Part shown: positions 18,867 to 26,814 of the stretch, piece by piece
Layout of the letters: each line of letters begins with the position of its first letter
How positions within the stretch are numbered: position 1 is the first letter of the stretch
From: Agrobacterium cavarae
GTDB lineage: Bacteria > Pseudomonadota > Alphaproteobacteria > Rhizobiales > Rhizobiaceae
NCBI RefSeq assembly: GCF_004310285.1
Contig: NZ_SISF01000028.1
Coordinates: 1 to 64,000, forward strand
DNA: 64,000 bases
Direction of reading: 5' to 3'
The notes under the pieces: generated by a model
What the model saw: the letters and a program-made list of their open reading frames with translations, nothing else
Databases searched by the model: none
What the model was told of the DNA's origin: nothing
Program-made: the position numbers and the translations under genes

Positions 18867-20582
18867 ATGAATGACATCGCTGCGCCAACCGAGAGCGAAA
18901 GCGCGATCCGTACCATTCACACCGATCTTCCCGTCAATGCCACATTCCATGTCTGGCTCAAGGCGAAGAAGCCGGATGTTGCAGGTGCTGTCTCGTTTTC
19001 AAACGCCAATGGCAAGTTCGGCGAAGTCTCCACCTCCAATCTGGAAGAGTACAGTTTTCGCATCTATCAGGTGTTTGGCGGCGGGCGCGTCGATATCGCC
19101 TATGACACGATGACGACCGCCGTCTCGGTGATCTACTGGTTCACCGCCTCCGATGTGCTGGAGACCGGCATTACCGTCGTCCACACCAAGCCGGACAATG
19201 CCCCACCGGATCTGCCGGACAGCTATCACTTCCGCCCACCCTTCGGCTGGATGAATGACCCAAACGGGTTTGGACGGTTCGAGGGACACCCGCATCTTTT
19301 CTACCAGCATTACTCGCATGGGCTTCGCTGGAACACGATGCATTGGGGCCATGCGATCTCGTCGGATTATCTGCGCTGGCGACACCTGCCCATCTTCCTC
19401 TTCCCGTCCGAAGATCTGACGACGCGGCCGGACAAGCGCGGCGGTGCCTATTCCGGATCTACCATCCCGCTTGTGGAAGGAACCGGTATTCGCGTCTTCT
19501 TCACCGAACAGGTGCAGGACCGTGTGCCCGAGCAACAGATCCAGCTCACCGCCACCTCCCCCGATCTGATCATGGCGGGCCAGGCGGAGGTCATTCTCGG
19601 CCACCGGCCCGATGGGCAAGGGCTGACGCCGGACTTTCGCGACCCTTATGTGGTGCGCGGCCCCGATGGCCTCTGGAAGATGCTGCTCGGCAGCCAGAGC
19701 GACAGCGGCGGCGTCATCCTGCTTTATGAAACGCAGGACCCAACAGCCGCTTCCGGCTGGACCTATGTGGGCAAGCTCTGGGTGGAGACCCGCTACAAGA
19801 CCACAGCGATTGAGTGCCCCTGCCTGCTTCCGCTCGATGGACCGGCCAATGCCCGCTCCACACGCTGGGTCCTGACCTATGGCCTGATGCATTCGGAAGA
19901 TCCCGCCACGGGACGGAAGAACCTGACCATGGCCGATGTCGGCTGGTTTGATGGCAAGAAGTTTGTCAAGGAATTTGGCCAGGAGCTCGATTTCGGCACC
20001 GACAATTATGCCTTCCAGGCGTTTCTCGATGGCGATAGCATCGTCGGCATTGGCTGGTTGGCGAATTGGGCGGATGCAACACCCGAGATAGACTTCCCGA
20101 CCTCCATGACCCTCCCGCGGCGGCTGCATTTTTCCAACGGCGCACTTCTCACACCGCCGATCGGGGCGGCGGAAAGCCTGCGGCATCGCATTCTGGACCG
20201 CACGAGACTGGCGGCTGGCGACCGGGTCGATCTCTCCACGGGTGCGGTGGAGTTGCTGTTCGAACTCAACAAGCCTGGCCTGCCCTTCGATCTGGAATTC
20301 GACCATCCAGATGTGAGGCTCGGTGTCGTCTGTGACGAAACCGGTCTCTGGATTCGCCACGAGGACGGTCGCGACGGTGCATCGCCGCGTTATGTCTCCG
20401 AAGGGGCACGCCCCTATCGCCTGCGCATCTTTGTCGATTACGGATCGATCGAGGTGTTTGCCGACCGGGGACGCTACGTCGGCACCAAGCGCATCGCCAG
20501 CTTCAAGCCGGTGCGCGCAGCCCACCTGAAAACTCTTGAGGGGGCCGTTGCGCATGCGACAATCTGGAGTCTCAAACAGTAA
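18867..20582 (+). CDS. Glycoside hydrolase family 32 (levanase/inulinase/sucrase-type)
   Basis: 571 aa. The GH32 five-blade propeller starts near residue 118. The nucleophile is D131 in WMNDPNG, the transition-state stabiliser is R258-D259-P260 (FRDPY), and the acid/base is E316 in the ECP motif. A beta-sandwich follows, ending at DYGSIEVFADRGR. Residues 1-110 form an extra N-terminal module I cannot assign. There is no signal peptide, so action is probably cytoplasmic on imported fructosides; yet no sugar transporter, fructokinase or LacI regulator is adjacent. The start follows AAAGGATAG. Exact substrate unknown. Confidence 0.93.
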   Translation: MNDIAAPTESESAIRTIHTDLPVNATFHVWLKAKKPDVAGAVSFSNANGKFGEVSTSNLEEYSFRIYQVFGGGRVDIAYDTMTTAVSVIYWFTASDVLETGITVVHTKPDNAPPDLPDSYHFRPPFGWMNDPNGFGRFEGHPHLFYQHYSHGLRWNTMHWGHAISSDYLRWRHLPIFLFPSEDLTTRPDKRGGAYSGSTIPLVEGTGIRVFFTEQVQDRVPEQQIQLTATSPDLIMAGQAEVILGHRPDGQGLTPDFRDPYVVRGPDGLWKMLLGSQSDSGGVILLYETQDPTAASGWTYVGKLWVETRYKTTAIECPCLLPLDGPANARSTRWVLTYGLMHSEDPATGRKNLTMADVGWFDGKKFVKEFGQELDFGTDNYAFQAFLDGDSIVGIGWLANWADATPEIDFPTSMTLPRRLHFSNGALLTPPIGAAESLRHRILDRTRLAAGDRVDLSTGAVELLFELNKPGLPFDLEFDHPDVRLGVVCDETGLWIRHEDGRDGASPRYVSEGARPYRLRIFVDYGSIEVFADRGRYVGTKRIASFKPVRAAHLKTLEGAVAHATIWSLKQ

Positions 20583-20647
20583 ATATAGGAACCTTTGCTG
20601 CTTTGGCGCCTTTCCTGAATGACGAGATTTTCAAGAAGGGCGATCAG

Positions 20648-20818
20648 ATGACACAGATTAGAGAAACAGATCCGGTCCATTTTCCCACGCAGGCGAATGA
20701 GAACAAAGGCGAAAAACGCAAGGCGGGCAAAGGCATTGTGCTGGTGATCGCAGGCATCGGCATCCTGGCATTCGTCATCTACATGGCGGCGATCCTGATC
20801 GCCTCAACCCAGTCCTAA
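20648..20818 (+). CDS. Small single-span membrane protein, unknown function
   Basis: 56 aa: a hydrophilic N-terminus rich in Lys/Glu (1-28), then one strong membrane helix (about 29-51, GIVLVIAGIGILAFVIYMAA), and a short tail. GAAGGG lies seven bases before the ATG at 20648. It follows the GH32 gene by 65 bases on the same strand and precedes another small gene by 29. I do not recognise it. Confidence 0.65.
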   Translation: MTQIRETDPVHFPTQANENKGEKRKAGKGIVLVIAGIGILAFVIYMAAILIASTQS

Positions 20819-20847
20819 ATCGAACCGGCGTATTGAGAGGAAAACCC

Positions 20848-21096
20848 ATGGACCCGCGCGAACCACTTCTGGAAAGTGAAGACGCACTCGATCAAGCAGT
20901 TTCAGACCTGGATGTAGAAGAACTCCCGGCGAAGGGCGAAATCCCGCAGGAGCTGGAGCACGAAATCGAGGAAGACGAACTCGAAACGGAAGACGACCCT
21001 TACCAGGAGAGTGACGAGGCCCTTCCGGACGATGAGGAGGAGCGCGTTATCGACCGCAACCCATCCCGCGAAGGCGGCGCTTTCGACGAGGTCTGA
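20848..21096 (+). CDS. Small highly acidic protein, unknown function
   Basis: 82 aa and very acidic: well over a third of residues are Asp or Glu, with runs such as EIEEDELETEDD. It contains no cysteine, and hydrophobic residues are few, so it is probably largely disordered. The ATG at 20848 follows GAGAGG. It may be co-transcribed with the small membrane protein upstream. I do not recognise it. Confidence 0.65.
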   Translation: MDPREPLLESEDALDQAVSDLDVEELPAKGEIPQELEHEIEEDELETEDDPYQESDEALPDDEEERVIDRNPSREGGAFDEV

Positions 21097-21122
21097 CGGA
21101 TAGCCGTTGTAGCTAACATCGT

Positions 21123-21157
21123 GCCTGAGCGAGCTGATTTACGCGGCTCGCTCAGGC
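21123..21157. terminator. Long hairpin between convergent genes, reaching into copZ
   Basis: GCCTGAGCGAGC (21123-21134) and GCTCGCTCAGGC (21146-21157) are perfect 12-bp arms with an 11-base loop. One arm encodes the last codons of copZ. There is no clear U-run on either side, but the position suits a bidirectional terminator. Confidence 0.5.
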
Positions 21158-21339
21158 GTGTAACCCACCTCCTGCATGGCCGCCATCGCAGTGTCCGCGT
21201 CGCCGTCTACCACGACCTTGTGCGATGACAGATCGATACTCACCTCAGCACCCGGCAGTGCCTCGTTCAGCGCATTTCGGATGGTTTTCTCGCAGTGGCC
21301 GCAGGTCATGTCCGGCACGGTGAATGTAGTCTCAGTCAT
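21139..21339 (-). CDS. copZ: Copper chaperone CopZ (heavy-metal-associated domain)
   Basis: A 66-aa single HMA domain with the metal site M11-T-C13-G-H-C16. It should bind Cu(I) in the cytosol and pass it to the ATPase encoded two genes upstream. Its ATG overlaps the hmrR stop by four bases, so it is the third gene of actP-hmrR-copZ. Confidence 0.93.
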   Translation of the reverse strand: MTETTFTVPDMTCGHCEKTIRNALNEALPGAEVSIDLSSHKVVVDGDADTAMAAMQEVGYTPERAA

Positions 21340-21761
21340 GGTCTTTCCCTTCTTTCATCAGTTTTGATGGTTCGGCTTCCGGCCAGGTCATCCAGGATCG
21401 GGCAATCCGGTCTGTGGTCGCCTCCGCAGCAATGGGCGAGGTGCGATAGCGTTTTCACCATGCTTCTCATGTCCTCTATCTTGCGCTCCAGGTCGGCAAT
21501 ATGGGTGAGAGCAATTGCTTTCACCGCCGAGCTTTCTCGCGCCTTGTCCTGCCAGAGTTTCAGCAGAGCTTCGGTTTCCTCCAGCGAAAAACCAAGGGTT
21601 CGGGCGCGCTTGATGAAGCGGAGGTTATGGACTTCCTGATCGCCATAGAGCCGGTAATTGTTATCAGCACGGGTCGCGGGAGAGATCAGGCCGATCTGCT
21701 CGTAATAGCGGATCATCTTCGCAGAGACGCCGGAGGCCTCTGAGGCTTCGCCGATATTCAT
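21336..21761 (-). CDS. hmrR: Cu(I)-responsive MerR-family regulator (CueR/HmrR)
   Basis: A 141-aa MerR-type activator with N-terminal winged HTH ([21 protein letters not shown]), a long dimerisation helix, and the copper loop with C112 and C120 ([12 protein letters not shown]). The C-x7-C spacing marks the monovalent-metal (Cu/Ag/Au) branch. It is embedded between actP and copZ with four-base overlaps on both sides, so it activates its own operon from the operator upstream of actP. Confidence 0.93.
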   Translation of the reverse strand: MNIGEASEASGVSAKMIRYYEQIGLISPATRADNNYRLYGDQEVHNLRFIKRARTLGFSLEETEALLKLWQDKARESSAVKAIALTHIADLERKIEDMRSMVKTLSHLAHCCGGDHRPDCPILDDLAGSRTIKTDERRERP

Positions 21762-24286
21762 GACGTCACCTTTCCACCCGTGACGCTTATGGTCTTGAGA
21801 CGCAGCGCATTGCCCACTACGAAAACAGAAGACAGCGCCATGGCACCTGCTCCGATCATTGGTGACAGCGTGATGCCGAAAGCCGGGTAAAGCGCGCCGG
21901 CGGCGAGTGGGATCAGCGCGACGTTGTAGCCGAACGCCCAGAACAGGTTCTGGCGAATGTTGCTCATCGTTGCGCGGCTCATTTCGATGGCATGGACGGC
22001 ACCGATAAGATCACCACCGACCAGCACCACATCGGCACTTTCAATCGCGACATCCGTACCCGTCCCGATGGCGATGCCGATATCGGCTTCGGCAAGCGCC
22101 GGCGCGTCATTGATGCCATCGCCGATGAAGGCAAGGATCTTCCCGCCCTGGCGCAGGTCGTGGATGGCCTCTACCTTGCCTTCCGGCAGGACGCCGGCGA
22201 TGACCCTGTCGATGCCGACCTCATCAGCAATCGCACGCGCCGTTGCCTCATTGTCGCCGGTCACCATCATCACTTCGATGCCCATGCTGCGAAGCGTTCT
22301 AATCGCCTCGGCGCTCGACGGTTTCAAAGGATCGGCAACTGCGATGACGGCGGCAAGCACACCATCGATGGCGGCATAAATCGGAGTCTTGCCTCCACGA
22401 CCCAAGCGCTTCGCGGCGTCGGCGAAAGGTCCGACCGAGAGGCCGAGCTTTTCCATATATCGATCCGCACCGACATCGACCTGACGGCCATCAACGACTG
22501 CCCGGATGCCATAACCGGTGATGCTTTCGAAGTTCCGGGCATTCATCGGTTCGAGTCCTGCAGGAGCTGCCATTTTCTCCCGTGCCGCGCGGGTGATCGC
22601 CTCTGCAATCGGATGCTCCGAGTGTGCTTCGACTGCAGCGACCAGACGCAGAACGTCGTCCTGCTCAAAGCCATCCGCGACGATCAGGTCAGTCAGTTCC
22701 GGCCGGCCTTTGGTCACCGTGCCGGTCTTGTCGACCACGACGATCTCGGCACTGCGCAACTGCTGCAGCGCTTCGCCCTTGCGGAAAAGTACGCCGAGTT
22801 CCGCGGCGCGGCCGGTACCGACCATGATAGAAGTCGGTGTTGCGAGCCCCATGGCGCAGGGGCAGGCAATGATGAGCACGGCAACGGCGTTGATCAGTGC
22901 AAATGTGTAGGCTGGATCGGGACCGAAGGCGGCCCAGACGATGAAGGTCAAGAGTGCGATGCCGATGACGACCGGGACGAACAGCGCGGTCACTCTATCG
23001 ACGACCAGCTGAATGGGAAGCTTCGACCCTTGCGCCTGCTCCACCAGCCTGATGATCTGCGACAGCATCATATCCCCGCCGACCTTCGTCGCCCGATATT
23101 TGAACGCGCCGGTCTTGTTGATCGTGCCGCCTAAAACCCCGGTGCCCACGGTCTTTTCCACCGGAACAGGCTCTCCCGAGATCATTGACTCGTCCACATA
23201 GGAATGACCGTCGACCACCTCTCCATCGACCGGCAACCGCTCGCCGGGGCGAATAACGACAACGTCGCCTGCCCTCACCTCGTCCATGGCCAAATCGACA
23301 ATCTCACCATTACGCTCGATGCGAGCGGTCTTGGCCTGAAGGCTTGCGAGCTTTCGGATCGCATCGCCCGTTTTGCCGCTGGCGCGGGCCTCAAGCAGCC
23401 GGCCGATAAGAATGAGCGTGACGATGACGGTGGCCGCTTCGTAATAGACGTGGCGGGCATTTTCCGGCAGGACGCCCGGCGCAAAGGTCGTGACCAGGGA
23501 ATAGAGATAGGCTGCGCTGACACCGAGTGCCACGAGTGAATTCATCTCCGGCGCCCCATGGAAAAGGGCAGGAAAGCCGCTCTTCAGGAAGCGCCGTCCC
23601 GGTCCAAAAATCACCGCCGTCGCCAACAGGAAATAGACGTAGTAAAGGTTCTGGGTATCGATCACGCCCATCAACCAGTGGTGCATCGGCGCATAGATAT
23701 GCCCACCCATCTCCAACACGAAGAGCGGCGCGGTCAGCACGGCTGCGATGATTACATCGCGCTTTAATGACGCTTCGTCACCCATATGGTGGGCGTGATC
23801 ATGTGCGCCGTGATGTTGATGTGCAGAGTGGTCATGCTGCGTGGCCTTTGCCGCGGCAGGTGGGAAGCCAGCGGCTTTCGCCGTTTCGATCACCATCTCG
23901 CGCTGCCGCAAGCCGCCCATACCCTCGACAACGACCTTGCCATCAGCCTCGACCTTTGCATTGACGACCGTTGCGACGTCCTCAAGCACGCCCTTCAATC
24001 GTGAAGCGTCCGCCTCACCTTTCACGCCATCGACGGAAAATTCGGTTCGTGTAGGCTCGATCTCATAGCCGATCTTCTTGACCGCCGCCGCCAAGGTCTT
24101 GGCAGAAAAGCCTTCTGCAGGCTCCACCGTCAGCTTTTTCGTCGCGAAGTTGACGGAGCTGGAGGCGACACCCGGAACCTTCGCCGCCGCCATTTCCACA
24201 CGACGAACGCAGGACGCACAGGTCATGCCTTCGACGGGAACCGACAAAGGCTCCTGCAATTGCTTGGGTCTGACCATCTCGTTCAT
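21758..24286 (-). CDS. actP: Cu(I)-exporting P1B-type ATPase
   Basis: 842 aa, exporting cytosolic Cu(I). In order: an HMA domain with M-T-C23-A-S-C26; a second HMA-like region (about 80-145) lacking the CxxC; a His-rich stretch ([16 protein letters not shown]); membrane helices; the intramembrane CPC site (ACPCAMG); the phosphorylation site DKTGT; HSEHP of the N-domain; and GDGINDAP. It is first in the operon, preceded by GGGGAG and the CueR-type operator. Confidence 0.95.
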   Translation of the reverse strand: MNEMVRPKQLQEPLSVPVEGMTCASCVRRVEMAAAKVPGVASSSVNFATKKLTVEPAEGFSAKTLAAAVKKIGYEIEPTRTEFSVDGVKGEADASRLKGVLEDVATVVNAKVEADGKVVVEGMGGLRQREMVIETAKAAGFPPAAAKATQHDHSAHQHHGAHDHAHHMGDEASLKRDVIIAAVLTAPLFVLEMGGHIYAPMHHWLMGVIDTQNLYYVYFLLATAVIFGPGRRFLKSGFPALFHGAPEMNSLVALGVSAAYLYSLVTTFAPGVLPENARHVYYEAATVIVTLILIGRLLEARASGKTGDAIRKLASLQAKTARIERNGEIVDLAMDEVRAGDVVVIRPGERLPVDGEVVDGHSYVDESMISGEPVPVEKTVGTGVLGGTINKTGAFKYRATKVGGDMMLSQIIRLVEQAQGSKLPIQLVVDRVTALFVPVVIGIALLTFIVWAAFGPDPAYTFALINAVAVLIIACPCAMGLATPTSIMVGTGRAAELGVLFRKGEALQQLRSAEIVVVDKTGTVTKGRPELTDLIVADGFEQDDVLRLVAAVEAHSEHPIAEAITRAAREKMAAPAGLEPMNARNFESITGYGIRAVVDGRQVDVGADRYMEKLGLSVGPFADAAKRLGRGGKTPIYAAIDGVLAAVIAVADPLKPSSAEAIRTLRSMGIEVMMVTGDNEATARAIADEVGIDRVIAGVLPEGKVEAIHDLRQGGKILAFIGDGINDAPALAEADIGIAIGTGTDVAIESADVVLVGGDLIGAVHAIEMSRATMSNIRQNLFWAFGYNVALIPLAAGALYPAFGITLSPMIGAGAMALSSVFVVGNALRLKTISVTGGKVTS

Positions 24287-24366
24287 CGCTCTCCCCTTGC
24301 GAGGTCTGTCACTGTCATGATTATGACGGGCGGAACTTCAAAATAGTTCCGACGTGAAACAAACCC

Positions 24367-24397
24367 AATGTAGGGCTTCCCATCATGGGAAGGTCAA
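24367..24397 (-). promoter_or_regulatory. CueR/HmrR operator inside the actP promoter
   Basis: On the minus strand TTGACC (-35) is followed by a 19-base spacer and TACATT (-10). The 17-base palindrome CTTCCCATCATGGGAAG (24376-24392) fills that spacer. A 19-bp spacer with a central dyad is the defining layout of MerR-family activated promoters, and the CCTTCC...GGAAGG core is that of copper regulators. Confidence 0.9.
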
Positions 24398-24472
24398 GGG
24401 AGGAAATTGCGTTTTATGGCATGTTCGCCAAAACAGGCAGCCGCGATCCAGACCCACGCTCTTGACGAAAAG

Positions 24473-25084
24473 CTAACCGCCGCTACGTCTCGCCAAATAG
24501 ACCGTCGCCCCACCACAGCTTTGGTCGTCGATCGCATGTGCGATGATCTGAAAGCCACCGCCAGCAAGGATCACCCGATACTCCTCAAATGCCAGGCTGG
24601 CGTGATAAAGCGGTTGGCCACAGAAACGTCCAAGCGTTTCCAGACGGTCTGGCCCCGCCGTAAACATCAAGACGGCCTCTTCCGCTGCCAGGCGCATGCA
24701 TGTTTGAAGGACAATTTGCTGGTCGCCCGGCATCAGGTGAAAGAGGCTGTGCCAGGCGATCAAGCCATCAAAGCGGCTGTCCAATCTCATATCACGCATA
24801 TCTCGGACCAGCCATCGATGGCCGGGGAAGCGCGCACGACAAAGCGAGATCAGCGCCGGCGAAGCATCGATGCCAGTCACCTCGTGACCGTTTTCGATGC
24901 AGTAGCGCGCGATGGGCTCCCCGGCCCCGCAGCCAATGTTGAGCACGGACGCCTTCGGCGGCAGATATACGAGAAACCTGTCCAGCCAGGGCTTCTCCAC
25001 CAGCTCGCGGCTACGCGACCGATCAAAATCCGCAGCATATGTCTGGTACAGCGCGATGATATTGCTTGCCGCATCAGCAGACAT
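24473..25084 (-). CDS. Class I SAM-dependent methyltransferase
   Basis: A 203-aa Rossmann-fold methyltransferase. Motif I is VLNIGCGAGEPIARY, with the acidic end of strand 2 at VTGIDASPALI, then DMRDMRL and HSLFHL. I used the ATG at 25084; upstream in-frame sequence would run back into the beta-lactamase gene. The gap to that gene is only eight bases, so they are probably co-transcribed. Substrate unknown. Confidence 0.85.
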   Translation of the reverse strand: MSADAASNIIALYQTYAADFDRSRSRELVEKPWLDRFLVYLPPKASVLNIGCGAGEPIARYCIENGHEVTGIDASPALISLCRARFPGHRWLVRDMRDMRLDSRFDGLIAWHSLFHLMPGDQQIVLQTCMRLAAEEAVLMFTAGPDRLETLGRFCGQPLYHASLAFEEYRVILAGGGFQIIAHAIDDQSCGGATVYLARRSGG

Positions 25085-25092
25085 GACCGCGT

Positions 25093-25929
25093 CTACCGAT
25101 GGGTGGCGTAGCGCTGAATATCGCGCAGGAACTCGCCGCGCACCACCTCGCCCATTGGCTGCTCCGAGGGCTTGTCGCCCACGCGCAGGCGAACGAAGAC
25201 GATGTGCTGACCTTCGCGTTCGGCCCAGCCGACGAACCAACCGAAGGGCCGGTTGGGATCTGGCTTGCCATCCGGCCCTTTCATGGTGCCGGTCCCGGTC
25301 ATGCCATGAGCACTCCAGGCTTCCGCACCATCAAACACCGGAACGATGGCCTTGGTCTTGTTCTGCGCATCACGAGAAAAAGGCAGGTTGTTGGCCAGCA
25401 GTCGGCGCATGAACCCCACCTGCTCGACCGGAGAAATTTCCAGGGAGGTGTTCACCCAGGCGTCGGTCAACCCATTGTCCTTGCCCGGCTCTCCGGCCAC
25501 GTCACCATTGCCGAAACCGAGGCGCCGGACATAGGAGACAAATTTCTCCTTTCCGAGACGTCTGGTGATTTCGCGCGAATACCAGCGGATCGACTCTTTC
25601 TGCCAGGTCGTCGGATCGACTGTCTTGCGCTCCTGCGGCGCGGCATCCATGCCCTTTTGCCAGTCCCAGGCCGGATTGAACTCGTCCTGCAGAATTCCGG
25701 CGTCATAACCGATCAGCGCAAGCGGCACCTTGAAGGTGGAGGCTGGCGAGACGCGCCTGTCGCAGGCGCCCTGCTGGTTGATGACGGCACCGGTTTCCAC
25801 CGATGTGACCAGCGTGCATTCGAAAGGCTGCACGGCCTGAGCGCGCGCGGGCCCGACACCGGATAAAAGAACGCAGATCGGCGCAAGAAGCGTTAAAGCA
25901 CGCAACACTCTTTCAGATGCGCTCTTCAC
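25093..25929 (-). CDS. Class D (OXA-type) beta-lactamase family protein with altered motifs
   Basis: 278 aa from a GTG start that sits seven bases after AGGAG; an ATG at 25962 would add 11 residues. The signal peptide ends near PARAQA. The active-site motif S64-T-F-K67 is intact. By alignment with OXA enzymes, SxV reads S113-I-R, YGN reads FGN (139-141), and KTG reads M210-T-G. The lost KTG lysine normally helps bind the substrate carboxylate, so activity against beta-lactams may be weak or changed. The fold is otherwise complete. Chromosomal and paired with a methyltransferase. Confidence 0.85.
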   Translation of the reverse strand: MKSASERVLRALTLLAPICVLLSGVGPARAQAVQPFECTLVTSVETGAVINQQGACDRRVSPASTFKVPLALIGYDAGILQDEFNPAWDWQKGMDAAPQERKTVDPTTWQKESIRWYSREITRRLGKEKFVSYVRRLGFGNGDVAGEPGKDNGLTDAWVNTSLEISPVEQVGFMRRLLANNLPFSRDAQNKTKAIVPVFDGAEAWSAHGMTGTGTMKGPDGKPDPNRPFGWFVGWAEREGQHIVFVRLRVGDKPSEQPMGEVVRGEFLRDIQRYATHR

Positions 25930-26151
25930 GCTTGAGCTCCTGGTTTTCTCGCATGACGTCATCGCAAAACCGGGTCACGTTTTTGCGATGGTCATGCTTT
26001 TGACTTTGGCGCATGCAGGGTCCTTGATTGTCCGGCCCATTATCATAGCCGGGAACGGGTCTAAGAAAAGCAAGGTAGCGGGATAAAGGGGGCATGCGGC
26101 AGGAATAGGACGGGATTTTACACGGGCTGACGAGAGCGCACAGGTTTGTAC

Positions 26152-26631
26152 TCAACGCGGTTTTTGCGCCTCCGGTCGCTCTCCCACCGTCAACGGCCAG
26201 TCCACCACATAGTCCTCGAAGTCGTCCACATCGACGTCATTCTCATTGACGGTGCGACCACGCGCGGAAATGCCCGCCACGTGAACGGTTTCGGGATCGC
26301 CCGACACCAGATGGTGCCACCAGTAGAGATCCTGCCCGTCCCGCACCAGCGCATAGGCGCATGTCGGCGGCAACCAGCCGATCTCATCGACCAGCTTCAG
26401 ATCGAGCCGGATACAGTCGGGCACGGTGGCGCGGCGGTTTTCATAATCGGAACAGCGACAGCTCGTGCCGTCCAGCAGCTGGCAGGCGACGGAGGTGAAA
26501 ACCACCTCGCCCGTATCCCAGTCTTCCAGCTTGTTGAGACAGCAAAGACCACAGCCATCGCATAGGCTCTCCCATTCGCTGTTACTCATTTGCGCCAGCG
26601 ATTTGGTTTTCCAGAACGGCGCGTCACTCAT
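26152..26631 (-). CDS. YcgN/UPF0260 family cysteine-cluster protein
   Basis: About 159 aa. It aligns along its length with E. coli YcgN: start [12 protein letters not shown], then [34 protein letters not shown] and LPPTCAYAL. The cysteine pattern suggests a metal or Fe-S centre; function is not established. The ATG at 26631 matches the family's N-terminus; another in-frame start at 26658 is possible. Confidence 0.9.
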   Translation of the reverse strand: MSDAPFWKTKSLAQMSNSEWESLCDGCGLCCLNKLEDWDTGEVVFTSVACQLLDGTSCRCSDYENRRATVPDCIRLDLKLVDEIGWLPPTCAYALVRDGQDLYWWHHLVSGDPETVHVAGISARGRTVNENDVDVDDFEDYVVDWPLTVGERPEAQKPR

Positions 26632-26814
26632 CGTTAAGATTTCCGTTTCATTTTGCATCTTCGGGCATCAAATAGGAAAGCCCGTTTTGTCGTATCGCCA
26701 TAGGCTGGATTATAAGATAATTCTTAAATCCGGCGGAGTGGTGGTGAGGAATGACCCGCGCAAGCTTATCGCGTCAAGCGTTCACTCACCACATCGAACA
26801 GGAATACGTTTCAG

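Noticed and set aside
18999..20555. 518-codon open frame on the minus strand
   Set aside because: It is fully antisense to the GH32 gene, whose catalytic motifs are intact. Its translation resembles no protein I know; long antisense frames are expected in GC-rich DNA.
22540..22560. Another T-loop-like string, GGTTCGAGTCC
   Set aside because: It is inside the actP coding sequence, and the flanks do not fold as a tRNA.
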